From Bacteroidota bacterium (lineage in GTDB: Bacteria > Bacteroidota > Bacteroidia > Bacteroidales > F082), in the NCBI GenBank assembly GCA_014382445.1, contig JACNJS010000023.1:104040-168039 (forward strand): a stretch of DNA of 64,000 bases, written 5' to 3'. This document shows positions 37,372 to 45,019 of this stretch, one piece after another (the first letter of the stretch is position 1; each line of letters starts with the position of its first letter). Both the position numbers and the translations under genes were made by a program. The notes below the pieces were generated by a model that saw only the letters and a list, made by a program, of their open reading frames with translations, was not told where the DNA came from and made no database searches.

Positions 37372-37387
37372 TGTAACTAATCAGTGT
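37372..37387 (+). repeat. Copy 1 of a 15-16-base intergenic repeat
   Basis: TGTAACTAATCAGTGT. The 15-base core recurs at 47049-47063 (same strand), and the whole 16 bases recur inverted at 47226-47241. All three copies are intergenic. Confidence 0.5.
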
Positions 37388-37486
37388 ATCGAAAAACAAT
37401 GATGACAAGAGTTTCTATAAATCCTAAATTTTCGAAAGTACTCAGGGCAATCTTTGCTACAAATCCACCTAAGTGTTTTTTCTAAA

Positions 37487-37612
37487 GTGGTTCACTTTGT
37501 GCCGGAATGTCAAGAAGTAAATCACAAGAAAATCCTTAATTATTTTTTGCTAACGAAGGCTTAACGGTGGTTCACTTTCGTCCGGAATAAGTGGTTCACT
37601 TTGGAGCGGAAT
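37487..37612 (+). repeat. Three IS21-type terminal repeats without transposase
   Basis: Direct copies of a 22-base unit, GTGGTTCACTTTnnnCCGGAAT: 37487-37508, 37567-37588 and 37591-37612 (the third has G for the first C of CCGG). Spacing is 80 and 24 bases from start to start. Multiple related repeats at each terminus are typical of IS21-family elements, and this unit resembles those I associate with Bacteroidota IS21 elements. No istA/istB gene or opposite end is visible in the window, so this is probably a solo end or a deletion remnant. The rest of 37333-37640 holds no gene. Confidence 0.6.
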
Positions 37613-37640
37613 AATCAATTGATCATTAAAAATTAAAAAC

Positions 37641-37889
37641 ATGAATAATATAAGAACAATTTCATTGCTGATAATGTTGTTTTCCTTACAATCATTAACC
37701 GCCCAACAACAAGGAACTTATTATTTTAATAAAACTGTCAAGGGTACATTCGAAGAGGTTACTGATAAAGAAAAATCGGCACTAAAGGATCAGGGTTTTG
37801 GTGTAATAACTGAAATTGATATGGACAATAATATTAAGGAGAAAATAAGTGATGTGGAAATGAGTAGACTCCCACCAATTTTTCTGTGA
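37641..37889 (+). pseudogene. Truncated secreted DUF302 protein
   Basis: An 82-residue reading frame with a signal peptide (ISLLIMLFSLQSLTAQQ). It is followed by TYYFNKTVKGTFEEVTDKEK and ALKDQGFGVITEIDM, the N-terminal half of a DUF302 domain. The second half, which usually holds a conserved Cys-Asn-Pro segment and LPCNV-like text, is absent; the frame ends in SRLPPIFL. It lies 28 bases after the third IS21-type repeat and directly before the ArsR-rhodanese operator, so a deletion joining the two is likely. A complete DUF302 gene is found at 39933-40376. Confidence 0.65.
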
Positions 37890-37916
37890 ATGCAAAAAAT
37901 GACATACATCATTAAA

Positions 37917-37954
37917 AATTCAAGTATTCAATAGATATATTGAATACTTGAATT
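37917..37954. promoter_or_regulatory. Perfect 17-bp inverted repeat, probable ArsR-rhodanese operator
   Basis: Arms AATTCAAGTATTCAATA (37917-37933) and its exact reverse complement (37938-37954) are separated by GATA. The right arm covers the -33 region of the promoter that follows. ArsR-family proteins are winged-helix dimers that bind such palindromes and repress their own operons, so this is very probably an autoregulatory operator. Confidence 0.8.
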
Positions 37955-37961
37955 AAAATTG

Positions 37962-37969
37962 TATATTTG
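37962..37969 (+). promoter_or_regulatory. -7 element of the ArsR-rhodanese operon
   Basis: TATATTTG matches TAnnTTTG, 25 bases before the ATG at 37995. A TTG at 37940-37942 inside the operator, 19 bases upstream, can serve as -33. Confidence 0.65.
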
Positions 37970-37994
37970 CAAAATCAAAATAACAAATTGAACA

Positions 37995-38645
37995 ATGAAA
38001 GGAAGAGAGTTTAAGGACGCGATGTACGATGGGCTTGCAAAACTATTAAAAGCACTGTCAAATCCATATCGTTTGGAAATAATTGAAATGCTTTCGCAAG
38101 GCGAAAAAAGTGTGGAGGGGATTGTCCAAACCACCACTTTGACTTTTGCCAATGCTTCACAACATTTACAGGTCTTAAAAAACAACAACATTGTAAAAGC
38201 AAGAAAGGAAAAACAATATGTTTTCTATTCAATAATCAATGATGAGTTTCTTTCATTATACCAGCATGTCATAAAATATGCTGTCCAGGAAATTGCAGAA
38301 CTCGAAAAAACCCTGAACCGGCAACGCGAAGATAATAATGCATCAAATGCAGTAAGCCTTGATGAACTCGAAACAATGCTTCAAAATAAAGATGTTCTAT
38401 TAATGGACGTGCGCCCTGCTTTTGAATTTGAGTTCGGGCATATCACAGGTGCGATGTCTGTTCCGATGAATGAAATGATGTCAAAGCTAAAGAGCTTTTC
38501 AAAGGACAAAGAAATCATTGCTTACTGTCGCGGCCCTTTCTGTGTGCTTGCAGACGAAGCAGTGAGAATTCTGAGCGAACAGGGGTATAGCATTCGAAGG
38601 CTTGACGAGGGATACCCTGAGTGGAAAATTAAAAATTTAAATTAA
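37995..38645 (+). CDS. ArsR-family regulator fused to a rhodanese domain
   Basis: A 216-residue fusion. Residues about 10-95 are an ArsR winged helix (LLKALSNPYRLEIIEMLSQG, TTTLTFANASQHLQVL). Residues about 115-214 are a single rhodanese domain with LLMDVRPAFEFEFGHI and the active-site loop C178-R-G-P-F-C183. Rhodaneses carry sulfur as a cysteine persulfide, so a repressor sensing sulfane sulfur or other thiol-reactive signals is likely. It is the first gene of a co-oriented run of eight genes and sits behind a perfect palindrome. Lack of an obvious metal-site CxC argues against classical arsenic sensing. Confidence 0.88.
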   Translation: MKGREFKDAMYDGLAKLLKALSNPYRLEIIEMLSQGEKSVEGIVQTTTLTFANASQHLQVLKNNNIVKARKEKQYVFYSIINDEFLSLYQHVIKYAVQEIAELEKTLNRQREDNNASNAVSLDELETMLQNKDVLLMDVRPAFEFEFGHITGAMSVPMNEMMSKLKSFSKDKEIIAYCRGPFCVLADEAVRILSEQGYSIRRLDEGYPEWKIKNLN

Positions 38646-38676
38646 ACAGATTGTTTAATAATTAAAACAAATAGCA

Positions 38677-39204
38677 ATGGAACAAATTATTCAAGGAGTA
38701 TTATTGGCATTGCATAATATTGCTCTAGTAGGTTGTGCTGCAGCCCCTTTCTATAACAGGAACCTGGTTAAAAGCAGAGGTCAATATGGCCCAAAACTTT
38801 CGTACAAACTTGATAAAGTAGTGGAAGACACACTGCAGGGAAATGCGCCCTATTGCATATTTTTTATTATCACATTGTTTGTTACAGGTATTGGAATGCC
38901 CCTTAATTACTATTTATTTCATGAAACTTTCAGGGAAATGCATATAGTTTCAACAGTTGCCCTTGTCGTTAAACTTGTATTTGTGTTTGGGATGGTTATA
39001 ATTATGAGTATGATATTTTATAAAATCAATCCTGTACTAAGTAAAATGTTTGCCAATTTTTCAGATGAAAACAAACCTGACCCTGTAGCTGAAGCCGGAT
39101 TTTTTAAGCTTAGGGCACGTAGAAAATACTTATGTGAGATTTGCCTTGTTTTTGCAATAATGGTTCTTATTTCCAGTGCTTTTTTAGGTTTTAGTATTCA
39201 GTAA
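38677..39204 (+). CDS. Four-helix membrane protein of the ArsR-rhodanese operon
   Basis: A 175-residue integral membrane protein with about four hydrophobic segments (about 5-25, 60-80, 92-118 and 152-173). His residues occur in the first segment (LLALHNIALVG) and at the start of the third (MHIVSTVALVV). Paired membrane histidines can bind heme b, but this is only a possibility. I do not recognise the family; there is a loose likeness to CopD-type proteins. It starts 31 bases after the regulator. Confidence 0.75.
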   Translation: MEQIIQGVLLALHNIALVGCAAAPFYNRNLVKSRGQYGPKLSYKLDKVVEDTLQGNAPYCIFFIITLFVTGIGMPLNYYLFHETFREMHIVSTVALVVKLVFVFGMVIIMSMIFYKINPVLSKMFANFSDENKPDPVAEAGFFKLRARRKYLCEICLVFAIMVLISSAFLGFSIQ

Positions 39205-39214
39205 TCTTTGGACA

Positions 39215-39481
39215 ATGCAAAATACACATCATGAGAAATATTGTCAAATTTTTAAGGCTCTTTCGCATGTACTTAGATTACAAATAGTAATTGTTTTAGA
39301 TAATGAGAGATGTGTAACCGATGTAATGAAAATATTAAGTATTACCCAGCCAGTAACTTCACATCATCTATGCATTCTAAAAAAAAGAGGAATCGTAAAT
39401 TATCGAAAGGAAGGAAAAAGAATAATCTATTTTGTAAATAATAAATGTATTAAAGAAATAATATCAATTGTAATGAAATAA
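39215..39481 (+). CDS. Small ArsR-family regulator
   Basis: An 88-residue winged-helix protein: IFKALSHVLRLQIVIVL, then the recognition region TQPVTSHHLCILKKRGIV and a wing YRKEGKRIIYFV. The site usually holding the CxC metal motif reads RCVTD with one Cys only, and an HH-x-C cluster lies in the recognition helix, so the ligand is not obvious. It is the second regulator in this operon and shorter than the first, without a rhodanese domain. It lies 10 bases after the membrane protein gene. Confidence 0.82.
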   Translation: MQNTHHEKYCQIFKALSHVLRLQIVIVLDNERCVTDVMKILSITQPVTSHHLCILKKRGIVNYRKEGKRIIYFVNNKCIKEIISIVMK

Positions 39482-39505
39482 TAATAAATATTGAAATTAA
39501 AAAAA

Positions 39506-39922
39506 ATGAAAAAGATAATCTTGTTACTTACTTTTATCAGTTATGTGTATGCAATCAACCTCCATGCACAACAAGCAGTTGAACAGTCTGGGATTACGAC
39601 AACATCTATCGGTATGGTCATCTATTCAAACGATACCGAAACTGTTTGGAATGCTTTGCGCCTTGCCAATTATTCAAAAAGCGAAGGCGATACTGTTAGC
39701 ATTTTTCTCCTCGGGAAAGGTGTTGAGGTTGATAACCTTGTAAATGAAAATGAAGATTTGAAAAAACAGGTAGATTCCTTTTTGGAAAAGGGTGGAACTA
39801 TATTTGTTTGTGGTACTTGCTTGCACAGCCGGAAAAACGATGAACCACAGGTTTGCACCTTTTCATCATTGTCAGATTTGTATGATATAGTCAGAAAAAA
39901 CAAAATTATATTGACCTTTTAA
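39506..39922 (+). CDS. Secreted DsrE-family sulfur-transfer-like protein
   Basis: A 138-residue protein with a signal peptide (KKIILLLTFISYVYA, cleavage probably after LHAQ) followed by a DsrE/TusD-like domain: GMVIYSNDTETVWNALRLAN, then FVCGTCLHSRK near 110. The CGxC-x3-R motif is shared with the cytoplasmic DsrE protein at the end of the operon. DsrE-family cysteines accept persulfide sulfur; here the protein would act in the periplasm or outside. A TTG at 39491 opens the frame, but ATG 39506 gives a normal signal peptide. Confidence 0.85.
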   Translation: MKKIILLLTFISYVYAINLHAQQAVEQSGITTTSIGMVIYSNDTETVWNALRLANYSKSEGDTVSIFLLGKGVEVDNLVNENEDLKKQVDSFLEKGGTIFVCGTCLHSRKNDEPQVCTFSSLSDLYDIVRKNKIILTF

Positions 39923-39932
39923 AATTAAAAAG

Positions 39933-40376
39933 ATGTTTAAAAAATTGATGCAGGCTGTTATGCCAGCCGAAAAAATGATTGACATGTTTACTTACAAAAT
40001 AACAAGTAGCCAATCAATCAAAGAAATCTCAAATAAAGTTCCCGAAGCTTGTGAAAAATATAAATTTTCCTTGCTTACAAGTTACAATTATCACGAAATT
40101 GTTGAAAGCAAAGGCTTTCCAATCAAACGAAAAGTTTTTGTTTATGAAATTTGCCAGGCGAAAACCGCAGCAGCAATGTTGACCGATTTTCCGCATTTTT
40201 CAATATTTATGCCTTGCAAACTGGCAATTTATGAAAATGACGGCAAAACAGTCATCTCAACTATGAATATGGAGATAATGCTTAATGCTGTCAAAGCCAA
40301 TCAAGAGTTATTTAAGGAAGCAACCACTCTTTTCAATACATTAAAATCATTGATGGATTCACTCTCTGACGATTAG
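39933..40376 (+). CDS. DUF302 family protein
   Basis: A 147-residue protein without a signal peptide, resembling DUF302 domains: EACEKYKFSLLTSYNYHEIV, then KRKVFVYEICQAKTAAAML and FSIFMPCKLAIYENDGKTVI. The cysteines in EIC and PCK occupy the usual conserved places. The biochemical role of DUF302 is not established to my knowledge; such genes recur beside sulfur-redox and thioredoxin-like genes. It lies 10 bases after the secreted DsrE gene, and a truncated relative lies upstream at 37641. Confidence 0.78.
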   Translation: MFKKLMQAVMPAEKMIDMFTYKITSSQSIKEISNKVPEACEKYKFSLLTSYNYHEIVESKGFPIKRKVFVYEICQAKTAAAMLTDFPHFSIFMPCKLAIYENDGKTVISTMNMEIMLNAVKANQELFKEATTLFNTLKSLMDSLSDD

Positions 40377-40417
40377 ACAATTTTAACAAACAATTACTAA
40401 TTCTTAATATTACATCT

Positions 40418-41089
40418 ATGAAAAAAATAATTGCTCTTTCGATTGTCGTTTTGAGTATTTTTGCTATTAGCATCTTAACAAAACAACAAGCATTTTATCA
40501 TCTTGAATTCAGAGAGTTACCTACTTCATTTGGAATCAGCACTGCTAATGCCTACCCTCCAGCAGTAGGCATCTTAGGCAATTCAAAAAATTGCCTCTCT
40601 TGCCATACCAACAACGGACAATGGAAAGACGATGACAAAACAATCATTGACATTGTGGACAAAGACACAAAAGAATCATTTATGCAAACAGACGGAACAT
40701 TTTTAATTGAAACAAAAAGATGGGAACAGAAAACGGTTCTCACCATAATCGGAAGAAAAAAAGATAATTTAGTTTCTGCCCCGCATCGCAATGCCTGGCT
40801 CTATATTGACCCGACAACTATCGGAACAAATTCACTTTCAAAATTTGCTCCCGGCTGGGATGTAAATCTACCAATATCGTGTCGGTTGGTTGGTGATAAA
40901 CTTCCGGGATATAAAGATGCTGACATCACAAGTTTACCTATGACCATTCAGCCATTAAGCAATGCAAAGGATGCTGAAATACAATTGCAGGTAATGCTGA
41001 CTAAAGGTGAAAGCATGAAAGGCAATGCACAGGAAGGAATGATTGGAAATTATTTTGAACGAAAAGTAATACTGAAAATAATTGAATGA
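40418..41089 (+). CDS. Predicted monoheme c-type cytochrome
   Basis: A 223-residue exported protein (N-terminal helix IIALSIVVLSIFAISILT) with a single heme-attachment motif C59-L-S-C62-H63 in NCLSCHTNNG. The long part after the heme (about 70-223) has no match I recognise; segments include ETKRWEQKTVLTIIGRKKDN and LPISCRLVGDKLPGY. A distal heme ligand cannot be picked with certainty. As the only c-heme protein in the operon, it could take electrons from oxidation of a sulfur compound bound by the DsrE or DUF302 proteins; this is inference. Confidence 0.78.
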   Translation: MKKIIALSIVVLSIFAISILTKQQAFYHLEFRELPTSFGISTANAYPPAVGILGNSKNCLSCHTNNGQWKDDDKTIIDIVDKDTKESFMQTDGTFLIETKRWEQKTVLTIIGRKKDNLVSAPHRNAWLYIDPTTIGTNSLSKFAPGWDVNLPISCRLVGDKLPGYKDADITSLPMTIQPLSNAKDAEIQLQVMLTKGESMKGNAQEGMIGNYFERKVILKIIE

Positions 41090-41108
41090 CAATTAAAATT
41101 TAGAAACT

Positions 41109-41321
41109 ATGATGAACGGACAATATTGGGGAATGGGTTGCGGAATGTGGTTTATACACCTCGTAATGATTGCATTGATTACTATAGTGGTTGTTTTTCT
41201 TTATAAGAATAATAACCCAACCATACGAAATGAAACTCCTATGGAAATTCTCAAAAAACGATATGCAAAAGGAGAAATTACAAAAGAACAATTTGAAAAA
41301 ATGAAAAATAATATTTCTTAA
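41109..41321 (+). CDS. Small membrane protein with SHOCT domain
   Basis: A 70-residue protein: one transmembrane helix (about 13-33, FIHLVMIALITIVVVFLY) preceded by a Met/Gly-rich N-terminus with one Cys. A C-terminal SHOCT motif follows, PMEILKKRYAKGEITKEQFE. SHOCT is a short oligomerisation domain often found at the end of small membrane proteins. It lies 19 bases after the cytochrome gene. Confidence 0.8.
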   Translation: MMNGQYWGMGCGMWFIHLVMIALITIVVVFLYKNNNPTIRNETPMEILKKRYAKGEITKEQFEKMKNNIS

Positions 41322-41337
41322 TCTAAAATCAAACACT

Positions 41338-41691
41338 TTGAAAGTATTAATCATCATCAACGATGCGCCATACGGTACAGAAAAAGCATACAATGCATTG
41401 CGATTGGCGAACCAACTTGGCAAAGACCATCAATCAATAGAAGTAAGGATATTCCTCATGGCAGATGCTGCAACTTGTGCCATTGCAAATCAAATTACGC
41501 CAAATGGTTATTACAACATTGAGCGGATGTTGAAACTTGCTCTTAGAAAAGGAGCAAAAGTGAAAATTTGTGGATCATGTGCTGACGCAAGAGGACTGAA
41601 AACGATACAACTGATTGAAGGAACAGAAATCAGTACGATGGCAGAGCTTACCAATTGGGTAGTTGACAGTGATAAGGTACTAGTATTTTAA
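41338..41691 (+). CDS. Cytoplasmic DsrE-family protein
   Basis: A 117-residue DsrE/DsrF-like protein starting KVLIIINDAPYGTEKAYNAL, with the active-site-like KICGSCADARG near residue 80. It shares CGxC-x3-R with the secreted DsrE protein of the same operon but has no signal peptide. The start is TTG at 41338; no ATG precedes the conserved beginning, so TTG is accepted. It closes the ArsR-rhodanese operon. A role in relaying persulfide sulfur in the cytoplasm fits the family. Confidence 0.82.
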   Translation: MKVLIIINDAPYGTEKAYNALRLANQLGKDHQSIEVRIFLMADAATCAIANQITPNGYYNIERMLKLALRKGAKVKICGSCADARGLKTIQLIEGTEISTMAELTNWVVDSDKVLVF

Positions 41692-41864
41692 ATACGCATA
41701 TTACTGAACATGTTTATAATCAAGCAGATAATAGCTGATAAAAACACCATGCCATCTTTTGCGAATTTTGAATAAAGGACATGAACAATAAAATACGTTT
41801 TGAATAAATTGATCTTAATTTAGATATTACAATTAACTTTCATAAAGATTAAAAACAATAGAAA

Positions 41865-42380
41865 ATGAAAACTTTATAAAAATTATCAATTATTATGTTT
41901 GCCCTTCTAATGGTTAGTATCTCATCGTGTAAAAAAGATAACAACCAAGATGAAACAGACCTTACTAAGGATGTAATCGGCACATACGAAGGTACATTAA
42001 CCACTAACAATTCAAAGACCACAAGTCCTGCAATCTCCGAGATTAGCTCAATTAACAAATATACCATACAGGTACATTGCTATGGAGATTACATTGACAC
42101 TACATTTATGCTCGAATTGTACCAAGACGGAAACATGATGAATGTTTGTTTCACAGACAATGACTTTTATAATGAATATGGTCATAATCAATCAGAAAAT
42201 CATCATATGATGGGAGATAATGGTAATTGGACAAACTGGCAGAATCATATGAATAACGATCATGATCAAAATGATAATCATTATGGTTATTTTGATATAA
42301 ATGAACATATTTTTGATTATACATTTAATATTAATACTCCCACATGTTACCAGAAACTAAAAGCACACAACTTTCGGTAA
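41865..42380 (+). pseudogene. Lipoprotein gene with a stop codon in its signal peptide
   Basis: From ATG 41865 the frame reads M-K-T-L, a TAA stop at 41877-41879, then K-L-S-I-I-M-F-A-L-L and a lipobox SISSC followed by KKDNNQDE. Changing that single stop to a Lys codon would restore a typical lipoprotein signal. The downstream ATG 41895 still opens 161 residues, but without the positive charges of a signal peptide. The mature part is rich in Asn, Asp and His (HHMMGDNGNW, NDHDQNDNHYGY), which could bind metal. I do not recognise the family. It may be inactive or poorly exported. Confidence 0.6.
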
Positions 42381-42543
42381 GTTGCAGTACATAAAAACCG
42401 GAATCATGAATACATAATTTCATCCTGATTTACATAATACTGAAACTATACTCAAAATTTAATTTCCAAAAAGCCATTTTTTTATTGTTTCTAACTCACC
42501 TTCGCCCAATTTTACAAAAATGAAAAATATTTGGGAAATTGAT

Positions 42544-42561
42544 TATATGTACATATATTTG
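42544..42561 (+). promoter_or_regulatory. yefM-yoeB promoter with TGTACA operator
   Basis: A 14-base palindrome TATATGTACATATA (42544-42557) overlaps the -7 element TATATTTG (42554-42561). A TGTACA core is the established target of the YefM repressor in E. coli, so this is the probable autoregulatory operator. Confidence 0.65.
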
Positions 42562-42590
42562 TACTTTAAATCGTACTAATAAGTAAAATC

Positions 42591-42845
42591 ATGTTGACAA
42601 CATCTATTTCAGACTTTAGAAAAGATATTAAAAAGTATCTCGACAGTGTTACTGAAAATTTTGAAACCTTAATAATAAATCGTGGAAAAGATTCAGGAGT
42701 AGTCGTTATTTCATTGGAAGAATATAATTCATTAAATGCTACCCAATATGAATTGTCATCTAAATCAAATGAAACGCGACTTGACTCAGCAATTGAGAAA
42801 CTAAAAAGTGGTTCGTCATTTGAACAAAACCTCATTAAAGAATGA
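42591..42845 (+). CDS. yefM: YefM/Phd-family antitoxin
   Basis: An 84-residue antitoxin. The N-terminal DNA-binding fold reads TTSISDFRKDIKKYLDSVTE, followed by the GVVVISLEEYNSL segment conserved in YefM/Phd. The acidic and polar C-terminus is the toxin-binding tail. Its stop overlaps the start of the toxin gene (ATGA), and it would repress the pair through the TGTACA palindrome upstream. Confidence 0.9.
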   Translation: MLTTSISDFRKDIKKYLDSVTENFETLIINRGKDSGVVVISLEEYNSLNATQYELSSKSNETRLDSAIEKLKSGSSFEQNLIKE

Positions 42846-43099
42846 AGTACATATTTGTTGATGAATCTTGGGAGGACTATCTGTATTGGCAAAAAACCAA
42901 TAAAAAGACTCTAAAGAAGATAAACGACTTGCTAAAAGACATTTCGATAAGCCCATTTTCTTGTATTGGAAAACCTGAACCCTTAAAACATAAATACAAA
43001 GGATTTTGGTCATGCAGAATTGATAGCGAACACAGACTAATTTATTCGGTTCAGGAGAATGGAATACTTATTGCAAAATGCCGATTTCATTACGATTGA
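42842..43099 (+). CDS. yoeB: YoeB-family mRNA interferase toxin
   Basis: An 85-residue ribosome-dependent RNase. The catalytic residues fall at the same positions as in E. coli YoeB: Glu46 in KPEPLKHKYKG, Arg65 in SEHRLIY, and His83-Tyr84 in the C-terminal RFHYD. The toxin is therefore probably functional. It overlaps yefM by four bases. The 294 bases after it (43100-43393) contain nothing I can support as a gene. Confidence 0.93.
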   Translation: MKYIFVDESWEDYLYWQKTNKKTLKKINDLLKDISISPFSCIGKPEPLKHKYKGFWSCRIDSEHRLIYSVQENGILIAKCRFHYD

Positions 43100-43429
43100 A
43101 ATAAAAAACGGGGCTAACAACAAACTATGGCAAGAGGCAGATAATGTTAAAAATGAAATACAATCTTTTTTAAACGTACCAAAGCGCGGGGCATAGTACC
43201 CTATATATCCCTCGCCTAAACTTGGGATCATGAACAATTTGGCAATAAGATTACAAACAAAAAGTAGATTCTTCAATATAAACTACCAGGCTTTTTGCCA
43301 AATATCAAAAATTACAATTCACCTCATTGAAATTAGACAGATTATCACCCATTTTTCGGGGAGTCCTTCAAAATAAAAAAGTTCGGCACCATATTGGTTA
43401 TTGACTTAATATTGCAAAAAAAACACTTC

Positions 43430-44113
43430 ATGAATAAAATTTTAATACTGGGTTTCATCCTTTTACTGGGGCTGAACACATTGGCAGAAGGTGGCAAATC
43501 ATTTCTAATGTTGCGCTCCGGTCTTTCTCTTCCTCTTGGAAAATATAGTGAAAACAACCTTATTGGCGGTAGTTTCACCACACCTGGTGTGTCGTTTGGG
43601 GGTGAAGGCGCCTGGTTTTTTAAGGATTATCTTGGTGTTGGCCTCGATGTTAACTACATATTACACCCAGTTGATGCCGCTGCACTTGCAACTGAAAAGG
43701 TACGTGTTGATCCTTTTCTGTTGGATATGAATGTAAGGTCGGAGCCATATTCGTTTTTAGCCCTAATGGCTGGTTTTTACTCTTCAGTAGAATTAAGTAA
43801 ACGAATTAGTTTGCAACCAAAAATACTAGGGGGTATAATGTTTGGAAAAACTCCTTTTCAGCTATACGAACAAACCTATCTTTTTCCGGGTCCTAATTAT
43901 TTCAAAGTTACTTCTTCGAGTGATAAAGGCTTTGGATTTAAAGGTGGCTTTTCAATTAAGTATAACCTAAATAACTGTGTTGCTCTTGGGTTCAATGCCG
44001 ATTATACTTACTCAGGATTAAGCTTTGGTTTTATGACTGCCACTGGTCACGAATATCGCAAAAAAAATATAAGCTTTATCGATATTGGACTTGGTCTGGT
44101 TATAAAGTTGTAA
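43430..44113 (+). CDS. Outer-membrane beta-barrel protein
   Basis: A 227-residue protein with signal peptide (NKILILGFILLLGLNTLAEG) and alternating amphipathic strands ending in SFIDIGLGLVIKL, typical of small outer-membrane barrels of Bacteroidota. ATG 43430 is preferred over TTG 43394, which would put a charged extension before the signal peptide. It is convergent with the Crp/Fnr gene, three bases apart. No substrate can be inferred. Confidence 0.8.
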   Translation: MNKILILGFILLLGLNTLAEGGKSFLMLRSGLSLPLGKYSENNLIGGSFTTPGVSFGGEGAWFFKDYLGVGLDVNYILHPVDAAALATEKVRVDPFLLDMNVRSEPYSFLALMAGFYSSVELSKRISLQPKILGGIMFGKTPFQLYEQTYLFPGPNYFKVTSSSDKGFGFKGGFSIKYNLNNCVALGFNADYTYSGLSFGFMTATGHEYRKKNISFIDIGLGLVIKL

Positions 44114-44116
44114 TTA

Positions 44117-44812
44117 TTAACCACTCTCCAATATATTTTTTAAGGCAGTTTTATTTTTTATTTCAAAATCGTTGTTTTGACATTCAATAATGCCCGATTC
44201 TTTAAAGCTCTTTAATACTCTTATGGCACTTTCTTTTGTCATTGACGACATATCAGCAAGGTCTTGTCGAGTTAACGTAGTTTTGAAACTGTTAGAATGG
44301 TAAACTGTATCCGAAAGATATAAAAGTGTGTGTGCCAGGCGGCCATTCATTTGCTTATGACTAGTTACCCGCAGTTTATCATAAAAATTAATATGTCGTA
44401 TGTTGCGATAGCGAATAAATTCCAAACCGAATTCAGGACTTTCAAGAATCATCTTTTTAAATGCTGCAACCTCAATAAAACAGGCAGTGGTATTTTCAAG
44501 AGCAGTAACGCTAAAGTGGTGTTTGTAATCAGTATAAAAGCCAGGTCCACCAATTATTTCTCCGGGTTTAATAAGGCTAATAACAATATTCTTGTTATTA
44601 TTATCTTCAATGTATATTTTTGCCATACCACCTATAATGAAAACAATGTGCAGCATGGGTGTCCCTTGCTTAAAAATGATTTCTCCTTTACTAAAGTTAA
44701 CTGAAAACATTATGTTCCTGATATATTCCTTTTGCTCCTCTGATAGAAACTTTAACACATTTGAACTCATGTCAAAGTTGAGATTTTCTTCACTAATGTG
44801 CTTTTTGTTCAT
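44117..44812 (-). CDS. Crp/Fnr-family transcriptional regulator
   Basis: A 231-residue regulator with an N-terminal cyclic-nucleotide-binding-type beta-roll (about 30-140: FSKGEIIFKQGTPMLHIVFI, IKPGEIIGGPGFY) and a C-terminal winged helix (about 165-225: TRQDLADMSSMTKESAIRVL). No N-terminal cysteine cluster for an iron-sulfur centre is seen, and the ligand is unknown. It is a paralogue of the regulator at 46267-46974; both share the segments HHFSV/I-xAL and LAxTLLYL. It is divergent from the hexaheme lipoprotein gene, so control of that gene is a reasonable guess. Confidence 0.9.
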   Translation of the reverse strand: MNKKHISEENLNFDMSSNVLKFLSEEQKEYIRNIMFSVNFSKGEIIFKQGTPMLHIVFIIGGMAKIYIEDNNNKNIVISLIKPGEIIGGPGFYTDYKHHFSVTALENTTACFIEVAAFKKMILESPEFGLEFIRYRNIRHINFYDKLRVTSHKQMNGRLAHTLLYLSDTVYHSNSFKTTLTRQDLADMSSMTKESAIRVLKSFKESGIIECQNNDFEIKNKTALKNILESG

Positions 44813-45019
44813 GTTTAAACATTTAAAATTAAGGTGTTAACCTGATAACTCTAACTCCCCGAATATAGCGCCAGCTAAGGATATACACTATTTTCGATGA
44901 TCAACAATGATATATGTCAATTTATATTCTGCAATATTAATATTAACAACAGCATTATTTCATTTTCCAAATATAAATAAAATTATATGTCTTGTTAATT
45001 TTGGCTCAAAATAGTTTAC

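Noticed and set aside
43100..43393. Minus-strand frame 43037-43276 as a gene
   Set aside because: It overlaps the 3' end of yoeB and shows no recognisable domain or promoter.
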